In this document: one piece after another, positions 24,705-32,695 of the stretch | How the letters are laid out: every line of letters starts with the position of its first letter | Position numbering within the stretch: the stretch's first letter is position 1 | Assembly (NCBI GenBank): GCA_913061105.1 | Contig: CAJXVJ010000007.1 | Span: 1-36,872 of the forward strand | Length of the DNA: 36,872 bases | From: an uncultured Alcanivoracaceae bacterium | Lineage (GTDB): Bacteria > Pseudomonadota > Gammaproteobacteria > Xanthomonadales > Marinicellaceae | Direction: 5' to 3' | Notes under the pieces: model-generated | What the model was told of the DNA's origin: nothing | The model's input: the letters and a program-made list of their open reading frames with translations, nothing else | Databases searched by the model: none | Program-made: the position numbers and the translations under genes

Positions 24705-24732
24705 ATATTAACGCCCTTAAATTTATTGTCAA
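24705..24732 (-). promoter_or_regulatory. Promoter of the his operon
   Basis: On the minus strand a perfect TTGACA (24732-24727), a 16-bp spacer, and TAATAT (24710-24705). A transcript starting 7 nt after the -10 would begin at 24698, the A of the leader 1 ATG. An overlapping TATAAA (24707-24702) has a 19-bp spacer and would start inside the leader. Confidence 0.75.
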
Positions 24733-25045
24733 TTATTTTTTTAATTTATCTAATAATTTAATTTATGCAGAAAGCACAATAAAGACCAAGGTCTTAAACA
24801 ATACTCCCACAGCGACACAAAGACACGGCGAATAAAAACGTACTTATAAAAAGCTATAAGGTGAGTTTGCACTTCTAAATGTCAGGACCTAAATGAAATT
24901 ACGGCTACATCTTGAGATTGCCGCGTCGCGTTGCTCCTCGCAATGACTAAATATTCAATTAAAAACCTTTGCGAATTTTGCGTCTTCTTTGCGTTACGGT
25001 TTTGATTTTTTTCTTGATCTTAATTACACATTGTAAATTGCAAAT
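24733..25045. other. Intergenic region upstream of his operon
   Basis: About 310 bp without a gene. It holds a short inverted repeat, AAGACC-aa-GGTCTT (24782-24795), fragments resembling the intergenic ACACAAAGACACGG / GCAAAGACGCAAA repeat words seen in many genomes (24810-24830 and 24966-25003), and the palindromic element at 24914-24947. It would also contain the 3' end of the GST transcript. Confidence 0.5.
24914..24947. repeat. REP-like palindromic intergenic repeat
   Basis: The segment starting GAGATTGCCGCGTCGCG and ending CTCCTCGCAATGAC matches a GC-rich dyad repeat that recurs between genes in many bacterial genomes (typically GTCATTGCGAGGAGC...GCGACG.GGCAATCTC). ATTGC at the left pairs with GCAAT at the right. 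It stands out from the AT-rich surroundings. Only one copy is in the window. Confidence 0.6.
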
Positions 25046-25729
25046 TTATATTTCTCTATAGTCTTGTAAAATCTTACCAGAGTCTAATGCTTCTTGCTCG
25101 TGGCCTTTTTCACGCCAGGGTTCTTTTAGGGCTTCTTTGTACCAGGATTGCATCGAGTCTAAATTCAATATTCTATTGATGTATTGGTGAGATGTATCAC
25201 TCAATTTCAGGTCAAATGTTTGTATTCTAAAAGCTACAGGTGAATAAAAGGCATCAACGGCGGTGAAAGTGTTGCCAGCCAAATAAGGTCCATTGAATTG
25301 ATTTAAGCCTTGATTCCACAATTCATCTAAACGATCAATGTCTTTTTGTAAGCCTTCGGTTATCTTGCTTAATTGAACTCTTAATCCACAATTCATCGCA
25401 CATTGATTACGAAGGTTAAAAAACCCAGAATGCATTTCAGCACTGGCACACCGTGCCCAAGTTCTGGCTTTTTTAGATTTAGGCCAAACATTTGGATGTG
25501 ACTCTGCCAGATATTCTGCAATCGCTAATGAATCCCAAATAACTTCTTCCCCATCTAACAAACAGGGCACTAAACCATTGGGACTGAAATGCCTAAATTC
25601 CTGCCAATTGGACCCTGCTGAGAAAGCTTGTTTTTGTTCCTTAAAGTCAATGTTTAACTCTTTCATGAGTACCCAAGGGCGCAATGACCATGAGGAATAG
25701 TTTTTATTTGCAATATAAAGTTGTTTCAT
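25046..25729 (-). CDS. Glutathione S-transferase family protein
   Basis: A 227-aa cytosolic protein. The N-terminal thioredoxin-like domain (1-80) has the substrate-binding start NKNYSSWSLRPWVLMKEL, the cis-Pro segment LVPCLLDG and the glutathione-binding DSLAIAEYLAE. An all-helical C-terminal domain follows (PYLAGNTFTAVDAFYSPVAFRI). The Ser of YSSWS is the likely catalytic residue. It resembles the proteobacterial GSTs starting with a N.NYSSWSLRPW motif. Substrate unknown. AGGA lies 9 nt before the ATG. It is separated from the CPBP gene by about 70 bp and may be co-transcribed with it. Confidence 0.9.
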   Translation of the reverse strand: MKQLYIANKNYSSWSLRPWVLMKELNIDFKEQKQAFSAGSNWQEFRHFSPNGLVPCLLDGEEVIWDSLAIAEYLAESHPNVWPKSKKARTWARCASAEMHSGFFNLRNQCAMNCGLRVQLSKITEGLQKDIDRLDELWNQGLNQFNGPYLAGNTFTAVDAFYSPVAFRIQTFDLKLSDTSHQYINRILNLDSMQSWYKEALKEPWREKGHEQEALDSGKILQDYREI

Positions 25730-25802
25730 TTATTATTTTCCTGGTCCATTATTTAGGTACAAATAATATAGGCAATAGTCTATTTAATCAACTCCTAAAT
25801 AT

Positions 25803-26492
25803 TTATGCTGATGCCATTTTTTGTTTCAGCTTATAACCAATTATCATGGACTGAAAATCTACAATAATGTGTAAAACAATTGCCAACCACAATGAATCAG
25901 TAAGTACATAGGTTGCAGAAAATAGGATGCCAAGTACAAAAGTCATTATCGCATTTTTTAACTTGGTACCCGCATGGCCCAATCCAAAAATGACATTGGT
26001 TAAAAAAAAGGCGGCATAAACTGGCATGTATTTTTGTAATTGCCAATATAAAAATCCACGGAAAATAATTTCTTCGCACACACCTGCAATAACAGAGACA
26101 ACGACTGATGCGTTGTATTGGTTTTTGTTCTCAGGCATCAAGTACAAGACATCTTTATAACCGGCCTTTAATTTTTCAAGCCTTTCATCACTGATGTTGA
26201 TTTTTGTAATTATAATGTAGGCGGTAAAACAGACAGCAATCAATGCCAACACATACCAAACATTAAAAACAAAGGACAATCCTATGGTGGACATTGGTGT
26301 TGAATTAATCAACATTGAAGCGATGACCAGTCCACACATTGATAACAAAATTATGCCAGTTGATTGAAAAACCTTATCGAGTATTTCAGGGTTTTGAATA
26401 ATATAGAGGCGCGCTTTTTTGCCAGTAATTAAAGCATAAAGTGGGAACAAAAACCCAACGATGGTAGCAACGATTATGTGTGTGTATTGCAT
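25803..26492 (-). CDS. CPBP family intramembrane metalloprotease
   Basis: A 229-aa membrane protein with six or seven helices and the CPBP (CAAX protease/bacteriocin-processing, Abi) motifs: EEIIFRG (Glu140, Glu141, Arg145), NVIFGLGHAG (His173), and LHIIVDF (His208, Asp212 in place of the common Asn). These proteases act on membrane or prenylated substrates or confer bacteriocin self-immunity; the substrate here is unknown. I start at 26492 because GGAG lies 6 nt upstream; a TTG at 26504 is in frame but overlaps that site. Confidence 0.87.
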   Translation of the reverse strand: MQYTHIIVATIVGFLFPLYALITGKKARLYIIQNPEILDKVFQSTGIILLSMCGLVIASMLINSTPMSTIGLSFVFNVWYVLALIAVCFTAYIIITKINISDERLEKLKAGYKDVLYLMPENKNQYNASVVVSVIAGVCEEIIFRGFLYWQLQKYMPVYAAFFLTNVIFGLGHAGTKLKNAIMTFVLGILFSATYVLTDSLWLAIVLHIIVDFQSMIIGYKLKQKMASA

Positions 26493-26589
26493 GATAAACT
26501 CCAATTGATTTTTTCTATAGGATTATTTTATCATTGCAAAATTCATAAATGAATGACGAATCTTACTGTATTGATTGAATGGGTTTTAA

Positions 26590-26656
26590 AGAGTTTGTAA
26601 TTAAACTCTCTGTTATCACCATTAACTGCAATCAATTCTGCCTAGCAGTTAATGGT
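26590..26656. other. Two adjacent perfect hairpins downstream of icd
   Basis: AGAGTTT-gtaatt-AAACTCT (26590-26609) and, 8 bp further, ACCATTAACTGC paired with GCAGTTAATGGT across a 15-nt loop (26618-26656). Both stems are perfect. They lie between the 3' end of the isocitrate dehydrogenase gene and the CPBP gene. There is no T tract on either strand, so they are not ordinary terminators; transcript stabilisation or a protein site is possible. Confidence 0.6.
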
Positions 26657-26675
26657 CTAATCAGATTTGACTTAA

Positions 26676-27680
26676 TTACAATCTTTCTATGATGGCATCG
26701 GTAAACTCTTGGGTCTTGGACGAACCACCTAAGTCGCCGGTTAAACAGTCTTTGTCGTTTAATACGCCTCGAATGGCAGTACGTATTTTAACCGCCTTAT
26801 CTGCCATGTCTAAATGCTCAAGCATTAATGCTGAGGCCAAAACCAGCGCCGTTGGATTGGCTATTTTTTTACCCGCAATATCAGGTGCTGAACCATGAAC
26901 TGCTTCAAAAATGGCTGAATCTTCACCAATATTGGCGCCAGGTGCCATGCCCAGTCCACCGATAAGACCTGCACACAAATCTGAAATAATGTCACCGAAT
27001 AAGTTAGTAGTTACAATGATATCAAACTGTTGTGGGTTCATCACCAATTGCATGCAAGTGTTATCTACAATTAAGCTGTTGAATTCTATGCTTGGATATT
27101 CTTTGGCAATTTCTTCTGCCACTTCAAGAAATAATCCAGATACTGTTTTCATAATATTGGCTTTATGCACAGCTGTGACTTTTTTACGATTGGCCTTAAT
27201 CGCCGTGTCAAAGGCATAACGGATAATTTTTTCACAGGCTTCACGGGTGATTACAATCTCTGCTTTAGCAACAGTACGGTCTTCGTTAATAAACTGCCCT
27301 TCTTGACGGTAGGCACCTTCTGTGTTTTCTCTTACAGTAATGATATCAATGTCTTCAAATTTTGATTTTGTACCAGGGAAAGTAATCGCAGGTCGTAAAT
27401 TGGCATACAGTTTAAAGTGTCTGCGCAATGCCACATTAATTGAGCTAAATCCTTTACCAATTGGTGTGGTTAAAGGTCCTTTTAAACATATTTTGTTTTT
27501 AGCAATGGTTGCCAAAGTTTCTTCTGGTAATAAATTCCCATGTTTTTCATAAGCCATTAATCCGGCATCAACGTGTTCATATTCAAATTCTGCACCCACA
27601 GCATCTAACACACGAAGTGTTGCATCCATAATCTCCGGCCCTATGCCGTCGCCATTAATAATTGTTATTTTATTATTCAT
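26676..27680 (-). CDS. NAD-dependent isocitrate dehydrogenase
   Basis: A 334-aa decarboxylating dehydrogenase of the IDH/IPMDH family. The N-terminus is ITIINGDGIGPEI. Substrate-binding segments are INVALRRHFKLYANLRPA and VRENTEGAYRQEGQF, which differs from the LeuB pattern and fits the NAD-IDH group of Xanthomonadales and mitochondria. VTAVHKANIMK and NLFGDIISDLCAGLIGGLGM complete the site. The Asp in HGSAPDIAGK indicates NAD rather than NADP. I start at 27680, the Met just before the first strand; an upstream in-frame extension of 13 residues to 27719 lacks similarity. A homoisocitrate or isopropylmalate role is less likely. Confidence 0.85.
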   Translation of the reverse strand: MNNKITIINGDGIGPEIMDATLRVLDAVGAEFEYEHVDAGLMAYEKHGNLLPEETLATIAKNKICLKGPLTTPIGKGFSSINVALRRHFKLYANLRPAITFPGTKSKFEDIDIITVRENTEGAYRQEGQFINEDRTVAKAEIVITREACEKIIRYAFDTAIKANRKKVTAVHKANIMKTVSGLFLEVAEEIAKEYPSIEFNSLIVDNTCMQLVMNPQQFDIIVTTNLFGDIISDLCAGLIGGLGMAPGANIGEDSAIFEAVHGSAPDIAGKKIANPTALVLASALMLEHLDMADKAVKIRTAIRGVLNDKDCLTGDLGGSSKTQEFTDAIIERL

Positions 27681-27742
27681 ATTTGTCTGTCTGTTGTAAA
27701 ATCGGCTGTTATTATACAATCTTATAAGATACAGAACGAAGA

Positions 27743-28891
27743 ATGATTAAAAAAATAGTTGCAATAACTTCATCACGGGCCGATTACAGCCATTTGTATT
27801 GGCCATTAAAACTACTTGAAAAGGAAAAATCCATAGAATTGACCATTCTCTGTTTCGGGCCACACATGTCTCCTGAATATGGTGAAACGTGGCAACAAAT
27901 CATCAAAGACGGTTTTAAAAATGTCAAAACATGTGAGTGTTTGCTCTCATCAGACACAGATGTAGGCATGGCAAAATCATTGGGACTCGCCATTCTAGGT
28001 TTAACTGATATTCTGGCAGATATTCGGCCCGACTTAATGTTGATTATTGCCGACAGGTATGAAATGTTGGCACCGGCAAATGTGGCATTAACCATGCGCA
28101 TTCCTATTGCCCATATCGAAGGTGGTGATGTTTCAGAAGGAGCCATTGATGATGCGGTTCGCAATGCCTTAACAAAAATGAGCCACATACACTTTACCCC
28201 TACAGAGTTATCAAAAAATAGAGTATTGGCCATGGGTGAAGAGCCATGGCGTGTTCATTTAAGCGGTGCTCCATCGCTGGACCACCTTCGCAGAAGCAGC
28301 ATCCCAACTAAAGATGAAATCAATCAATCTTTCAATATAAAAACAGATGACAATTTGATCGTTGTGGCTTATCACCCAGTGACTATGTATGAAGATTCGA
28401 CCAAGGAGCAACACGAATTATTTGCTGCTTTAAGCGAATGCAATGGCAACATTGTTTTTTGCTTTCCCAATGCCGATGCTGGATCGCATAAAATCATGCA
28501 GGAAGTCGAAGCATTTTGCACAAAACATAGCAATGCACAGATGCACACCAATTTGCCGGCACAAACCTACTGGGGATTATTGCAACAAGCCGATGTCATG
28601 ATTGGCAATTCATCCAGTGGAATCATGGAAACACCTTCTTTAAAACTCCCTACCATTAACATTGGAATTCGTCAAAAAGGCCGCGAACAGGCCGCCAATA
28701 TTATTGACGTTAAGCCCAATAGTCAAAACATAAAAGAGGCCATTGATTTGGCTTTAACTGATGACTTTAATAATGGTTTATCCGATCTGATTAACCCATA
28801 TGGAAATGGCCATGCCGCTGAAATCATAGTCAAAACTTTAACGCAACTTGAAATAAATAATGACTTATTATTTAAGCAAAATATTTTATGA
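27743..28891 (+). CDS. neuC: UDP-GlcNAc 2-epimerase (hydrolysing), NeuC-like
   Basis: A 382-aa GT-B-fold enzyme that would convert a UDP-HexNAc to ManNAc (or a derivative) plus UDP, the entry to sialic or legionaminic-type sugars. Family marks are IVAITSSRADYSHLYWPL, IIADRYEMLAPANVAL, IPIAHIEGGDVSEGAIDDAVRNALTK (in part), LSGAPSLDHL and VMIGNSSSGIMETPSL with the UDP-binding Ser run. It overlaps the next gene by ATGA, so the two form an operon. No neuB or neuA is in the window. Confidence 0.9.
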   Translation: MIKKIVAITSSRADYSHLYWPLKLLEKEKSIELTILCFGPHMSPEYGETWQQIIKDGFKNVKTCECLLSSDTDVGMAKSLGLAILGLTDILADIRPDLMLIIADRYEMLAPANVALTMRIPIAHIEGGDVSEGAIDDAVRNALTKMSHIHFTPTELSKNRVLAMGEEPWRVHLSGAPSLDHLRRSSIPTKDEINQSFNIKTDDNLIVVAYHPVTMYEDSTKEQHELFAALSECNGNIVFCFPNADAGSHKIMQEVEAFCTKHSNAQMHTNLPAQTYWGLLQQADVMIGNSSSGIMETPSLKLPTINIGIRQKGREQAANIIDVKPNSQNIKEAIDLALTDDFNNGLSDLINPYGNGHAAEIIVKTLTQLEINNDLLFKQNIL

Positions 28892-29988
28892 AAAAGTATC
28901 CGTTAGCCAAGCCAGATATTCAAGATTCTGATATTTTAGCAGTCACTCAAGTTCTTAAGACACAACACTTATCACGTGGGCCAGTAGTTAGGCAGTTTGA
29001 AGAAGAATTTTGCCGGGTTGTTCAATGCCAATTTGCCAGTGCAACCAGTTCTGGAACAGCTGGATTGATTATGGCTTTACAAGCATTGAATGTTAAAGCT
29101 GGGGATGAGGTCATCACAGTATCATTCACCGTACCAGCTACAGTTAATAGTATTTTGTCCATCGGCGCTACACCTATAATGGTGGATATTGATAAAGAAA
29201 CTTTGGGCATGTGTCCAATGGCTTTAAAAGCAGCGATTACTGATAAAACCAAAGCCATTATTGTAGTTCATGCGTTTGGTAAGGCTGCTAAAATTGAAGA
29301 ACTCATAAAAATTGCCCATAGCAACAACATTAAAGTCATTGAAGATGCCTGCGAAGCCATTGGTAACACCCTTCATAACAAACCATTGGGCAGTTATGCC
29401 GATATTGGCGTGTTTGCGTTTTACCCCAATAAGCAAATCACTTCTGGTGAAGGTGGTATGTTGGTCACCAATAACCGTGATTACTATGATGCCTTTGAAT
29501 TACTTAAGAACCATGGCAGAAGCATGAATGGTGACCTTTATGATCAAATAAGTTTTGGTTGGAATTTTCGCCTCAGTGACATCAATGCTGCTTTGGGTTT
29601 ATCTCAATTAAAACGCCTGAAAAACATTATTGAAAAGCGCCAAAATATAGCCAAAAAATACCAAGTATTATTAGCCGATAATAGCTCAATTTGCTGCCCA
29701 ATATTTAATGTAGAAGAAATCGATTCAGCCTGGTTTGTTTACGTTGTTAGACTGAAAGAACATGACAGAGACGAGGTTATGAATGAATTAAATAAACAGC
29801 AAATACAATGCGGAAGGTATTTTGCTCCGGTCCATTTACAACCTTTTTATCGCTTAAAATATCCAAATTTGTCGCTAATTAATACTGAAAAAATAGCCAG
29901 TCAGTGCTTGGCTTTGCCCTTTTATCTGCAATTATCCGACCAGGACATTGATTTTATTTGTCATAATTTGTTAAAAACTAACATTTAA
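28888..29988 (+). CDS. DegT/DnrJ/EryC1/StrS sugar aminotransferase
   Basis: A 366-aa PLP-dependent enzyme that aminates a nucleotide keto-sugar. The PLP-lysine is Lys182 in FYPNKQITSGEGGMLV. ATSSGTAGLIMALQAL binds the PLP phosphate, and VIEDACEAIG carries the Asp that holds the pyridine nitrogen. WNFRLSDINAALGLSQL is the dimer/substrate segment. It is translationally coupled to the NeuC-like gene by a 4-nt overlap. It could be a LegC/PseC-like enzyme or make a 4-amino sugar, but the keto-sugar is not determinable here because no dehydratase is nearby. Confidence 0.9.
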   Translation: MKKYPLAKPDIQDSDILAVTQVLKTQHLSRGPVVRQFEEEFCRVVQCQFASATSSGTAGLIMALQALNVKAGDEVITVSFTVPATVNSILSIGATPIMVDIDKETLGMCPMALKAAITDKTKAIIVVHAFGKAAKIEELIKIAHSNNIKVIEDACEAIGNTLHNKPLGSYADIGVFAFYPNKQITSGEGGMLVTNNRDYYDAFELLKNHGRSMNGDLYDQISFGWNFRLSDINAALGLSQLKRLKNIIEKRQNIAKKYQVLLADNSSICCPIFNVEEIDSAWFVYVVRLKEHDRDEVMNELNKQQIQCGRYFAPVHLQPFYRLKYPNLSLINTEKIASQCLALPFYLQLSDQDIDFICHNLLKTNI

Positions 29989-30041
29989 GGGCTGTGTTTT
30001 GTTAAAATGTCGTTAACTTTAACGCTAAAATTATCCACAAT

Positions 30042-32324
30042 ATGAAAATTACAACTAAAAAACTCATTTTAACTTCTACACTTGCTTCAATCTTGGCAAA
30101 TGCTAGCACCGAGGACGATGTCCAACCAACTGATCAAATTAACTTTGCTTATACCGGGGATCAAACAAGATTGGGTATTGGTGTAAATGAAGAAGGTGAA
30201 ATAATTGGCGATATTCTCAAATCATTTAACACCACTTATCGTTCAAATTGGATGGCCCAAGGCTGGGCTTCAGATGGTGGCGGTGGAGTTGAGTTGGATT
30301 ATCACTGGATTTCTGGTGCTGAGTCAGAATTAGATCTGATAGAAAATAGTGATAAGCTAAAAGTTAATAAACTATTTTTTGCAGTCGATCAAAACCATGC
30401 ACATCACCGTAAAATGACATTTGGTGGCGGCAGAGAAGTCAATGATAGATTCTGGAGCATCAATGCCAGCAGAGCAATTTCTGGAGAAAAATTGGTCAAT
30501 GTATCATCCGAATTTGATTTCAATGTATTAACTGGAACAATTAATGGAATGGACTATATTCAAGATCAAACCATTGAAACAATTACCAGCACTTTTGAAG
30601 CTCCATACGAATGGGGAGTTGGTGGTAGGTTAGGTAAGTTCTATGAAGAAAACTTAATTCGTCTTACTGGAGGGGTTGACTATGAAGATGGTGATTTCGA
30701 TTCGGCTCAAATGTCAGCCAGCGTTGAATTAGAAAAATATTTTACCAACACTGGTCATTCTTTAGCTTTAAGTGTGAGACAGCTACACAAGAGTGGAGAT
30801 TTTGAAACTGATAAAAATGATACCCGTGCCTACCTTATGTGGCGTTATGACTTTGGTACCACATATAAACCAACAGAGAAATTTGAAGAAGTTAAAGTAG
30901 TCGATGAAGATGCATTAGCACGGTTAAAAGAACAACGTAAAGTTGTGATCCAAAATGAAATCGACTTGTCATCGATGGCATTTTTTAACCTAGATTCATC
31001 AGACTTAAGAGATGACACCATCAGCGCACTTAAAGATGTTGCTACACAAATCAAACAACAAAAATTAGGTTCTAAAATTAACATTATTGGGCATACTTGT
31101 TCAATAGGCACAGACCAATACAACCAAAAACTTTCTGATAGAAGGGCCAAAGCCGCATTGGATTACTTTGTCTCACAAGGCATCGATGCTGAAATCATCA
31201 TGTCATCAGGTAAAGGTGAAAGTGAGCCTGCTTTTGACAATAGCAACCCAGCAGAACAGCCTAAAAACAGACGTGTGACTGTTAGCTTTTTAAGCATCGA
31301 GACTAATTATAAGGAAGCAGAAATTCCAGCCGAAGATGTACCAGTCAAATGGGTTAAACAACCTGTTAAGATTGCACCATCTTGGTTATCAAGAGCCCTA
31401 AACAATCCTGCCAAACATAAACGTACTGTTGATGTGTACAAATACGAAGAAACAGAACAAGTAGAAACATTGGGTGACATTGTATTCATTAACCAGCCAC
31501 CTGTTGCAGGCAACGATGAGATTACAATATTAAGAAATTCATCGGCCACTCTCATTGACGTATTAAACAATGATTCTGATGCTGATAATGACAAATTAAG
31601 CATTACTGATGTGGCCCAACCAGCCAATGGTACAGTCATCAACAATGGTACATCATTAACTTATACTCCAAACACAGGTTTCATTGGCGTTGACATGTTT
31701 GTCTATACAATCGATGATGGTAATGGTGAATCAACCAGTGCCCAAGTGAGTGTTACAGTATTAAACAATGCGCCCAATGCTGTCGATGATACAGCAACAG
31801 CAAATGGGTCTGAAGCTTTGGTCATTGATGTGTTAAGCAATGATTCTGATAGTGATGGTGATTCGCTTATTGTTAAACTAGTGACTCAACCCAGTCATGG
31901 TACTTCGGTAAATAATGGGGATGGAACTGTGACGTATCAAGCCACTGATGGTTACGTGGGTCCTGATAGTTTCACCTATACAGTTTCTGATGCTGATGGC
32001 GATCAAAGTACTGCCACTGTTAATATTAACGTGATGCCTAGTAATGCAGCTCCAGTGGCTGTTGATGACTTGTTTTTTGTAAGCTACAATGGCGCATTAA
32101 ACTTTAACCCTTTATCGAATGATAGTGATCCTGATGGTGATGTTTTATCAGTAGAATCTGTAGATACTTCAACATTACTAGGAACCTTAACAGTCAATAG
32201 TGATGGATCAATGTACTATCAAGCTCCTATTGGGTTTGCTGGCGAAGATGCATTTACCTATACGGTTAGCGATGGCAAAGGTGGTACAGCAATAGCTACT
32301 GTCATCATGTGTGTGGCGGATTAA
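30042..32324 (+). CDS. Outer-membrane barrel with OmpA domain and three Ig-like repeats
   Basis: A 760-aa protein. A signal peptide (cut near ILANA) leads to a region of alternating strands (about 25-285) consistent with an outer-membrane beta-barrel. An OmpA-like peptidoglycan-binding domain follows at about 314-415 (FFNLDSSDLRDDTI, IIGHTCSIGTDQYNQKLSDRRA, NRRVTVSF). The last 275 residues are three tandem Ig/cadherin-like repeats (484-574, 575-666, 667-760), each opening with PxAxDD and carrying N-D-S-D-x-D-x-D: NNDSDADND, SNDSDSDGD, SNDSDPDGD, likely Ca-binding. The protein ends soon after the third repeat. No Shine-Dalgarno sequence is visible. An Hpt gene begins 13 bp downstream. Confidence 0.85.
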   Translation: MKITTKKLILTSTLASILANASTEDDVQPTDQINFAYTGDQTRLGIGVNEEGEIIGDILKSFNTTYRSNWMAQGWASDGGGGVELDYHWISGAESELDLIENSDKLKVNKLFFAVDQNHAHHRKMTFGGGREVNDRFWSINASRAISGEKLVNVSSEFDFNVLTGTINGMDYIQDQTIETITSTFEAPYEWGVGGRLGKFYEENLIRLTGGVDYEDGDFDSAQMSASVELEKYFTNTGHSLALSVRQLHKSGDFETDKNDTRAYLMWRYDFGTTYKPTEKFEEVKVVDEDALARLKEQRKVVIQNEIDLSSMAFFNLDSSDLRDDTISALKDVATQIKQQKLGSKINIIGHTCSIGTDQYNQKLSDRRAKAALDYFVSQGIDAEIIMSSGKGESEPAFDNSNPAEQPKNRRVTVSFLSIETNYKEAEIPAEDVPVKWVKQPVKIAPSWLSRALNNPAKHKRTVDVYKYEETEQVETLGDIVFINQPPVAGNDEITILRNSSATLIDVLNNDSDADNDKLSITDVAQPANGTVINNGTSLTYTPNTGFIGVDMFVYTIDDGNGESTSAQVSVTVLNNAPNAVDDTATANGSEALVIDVLSNDSDSDGDSLIVKLVTQPSHGTSVNNGDGTVTYQATDGYVGPDSFTYTVSDADGDQSTATVNINVMPSNAAPVAVDDLFFVSYNGALNFNPLSNDSDPDGDVLSVESVDTSTLLGTLTVNSDGSMYYQAPIGFAGEDAFTYTVSDGKGGTAIATVIMCVAD

Positions 32325-32337
32325 CTCTTAGCGTTAT

Positions 32338-32640
32338 ATGCCAGATAGATTTGAAAAAATAAGAAATAAGTACATAAAGACTTTTGTTGAAAAACAAAAT
32401 GAAATAAAAACCGCATGGGACAATAAGGACATTGCCCATGTACATGATTTAATGCACAAGCTAACTGGATCCAGTGGTGGTTATGGCTTTGATGAATTGT
32501 ACGAGTTAACCCAACAAGGCATGCTCCTTACGACAAACAATCAAGTATCCAACCTAGTCGAAATGCAGCAATGTTTAAAGAAAATATATTCCACTTTGCA
32601 AGAAAACTATGACTCGATTTTTATCGATGAAAAAATCTAA
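32338..32640 (+). CDS. Stand-alone Hpt-like phosphotransfer protein
   Basis: A 100-aa, mostly helical protein. VHDLMHKLTGSSGGYGFDELYELTQQ matches the Hpt consensus HxLKGSSxxxG, with His40 as the phospho-accepting residue. The usual Lys after the Leu is Thr43. It would relay phosphate between a histidine kinase and a response regulator, but neither is in the window. It begins 13 bp after the barrel-OmpA-Ig gene and is probably co-transcribed. The helix before the motif (FEKIRNKYIKTFVEKQNEI) fits the four-helix bundle. Confidence 0.75.
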   Translation: MPDRFEKIRNKYIKTFVEKQNEIKTAWDNKDIAHVHDLMHKLTGSSGGYGFDELYELTQQGMLLTTNNQVSNLVEMQQCLKKIYSTLQENYDSIFIDEKI

Positions 32641-32641
32641 T

Positions 32642-32675
32642 CTTAAGCACTCTAGAGCTTGATCTAGATTTTAAG
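32642..32675. terminator. Imperfect stem-loop between convergent genes
   Basis: CTTAA...TCTAGA-gcttga-TCTAGA...TTAAG forms an interrupted inverted repeat just after the Hpt stop and before the amidase stop. There is no strong T tract, so termination is uncertain. Confidence 0.35.
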
Positions 32676-32695
32676 AACAATTCAATTAATCCCAT

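Noticed and set aside
24504-24835. Plus-strand ORFs across the his leader region
   Set aside because: They run antisense through the two terminators and leader peptides and show no protein signature.
26618-26656. Perfect inverted repeat as an integron attC site
   Set aside because: The ends do not fit the RYYYAAC/GTTRRRY core and there is no integrase or cassette array.
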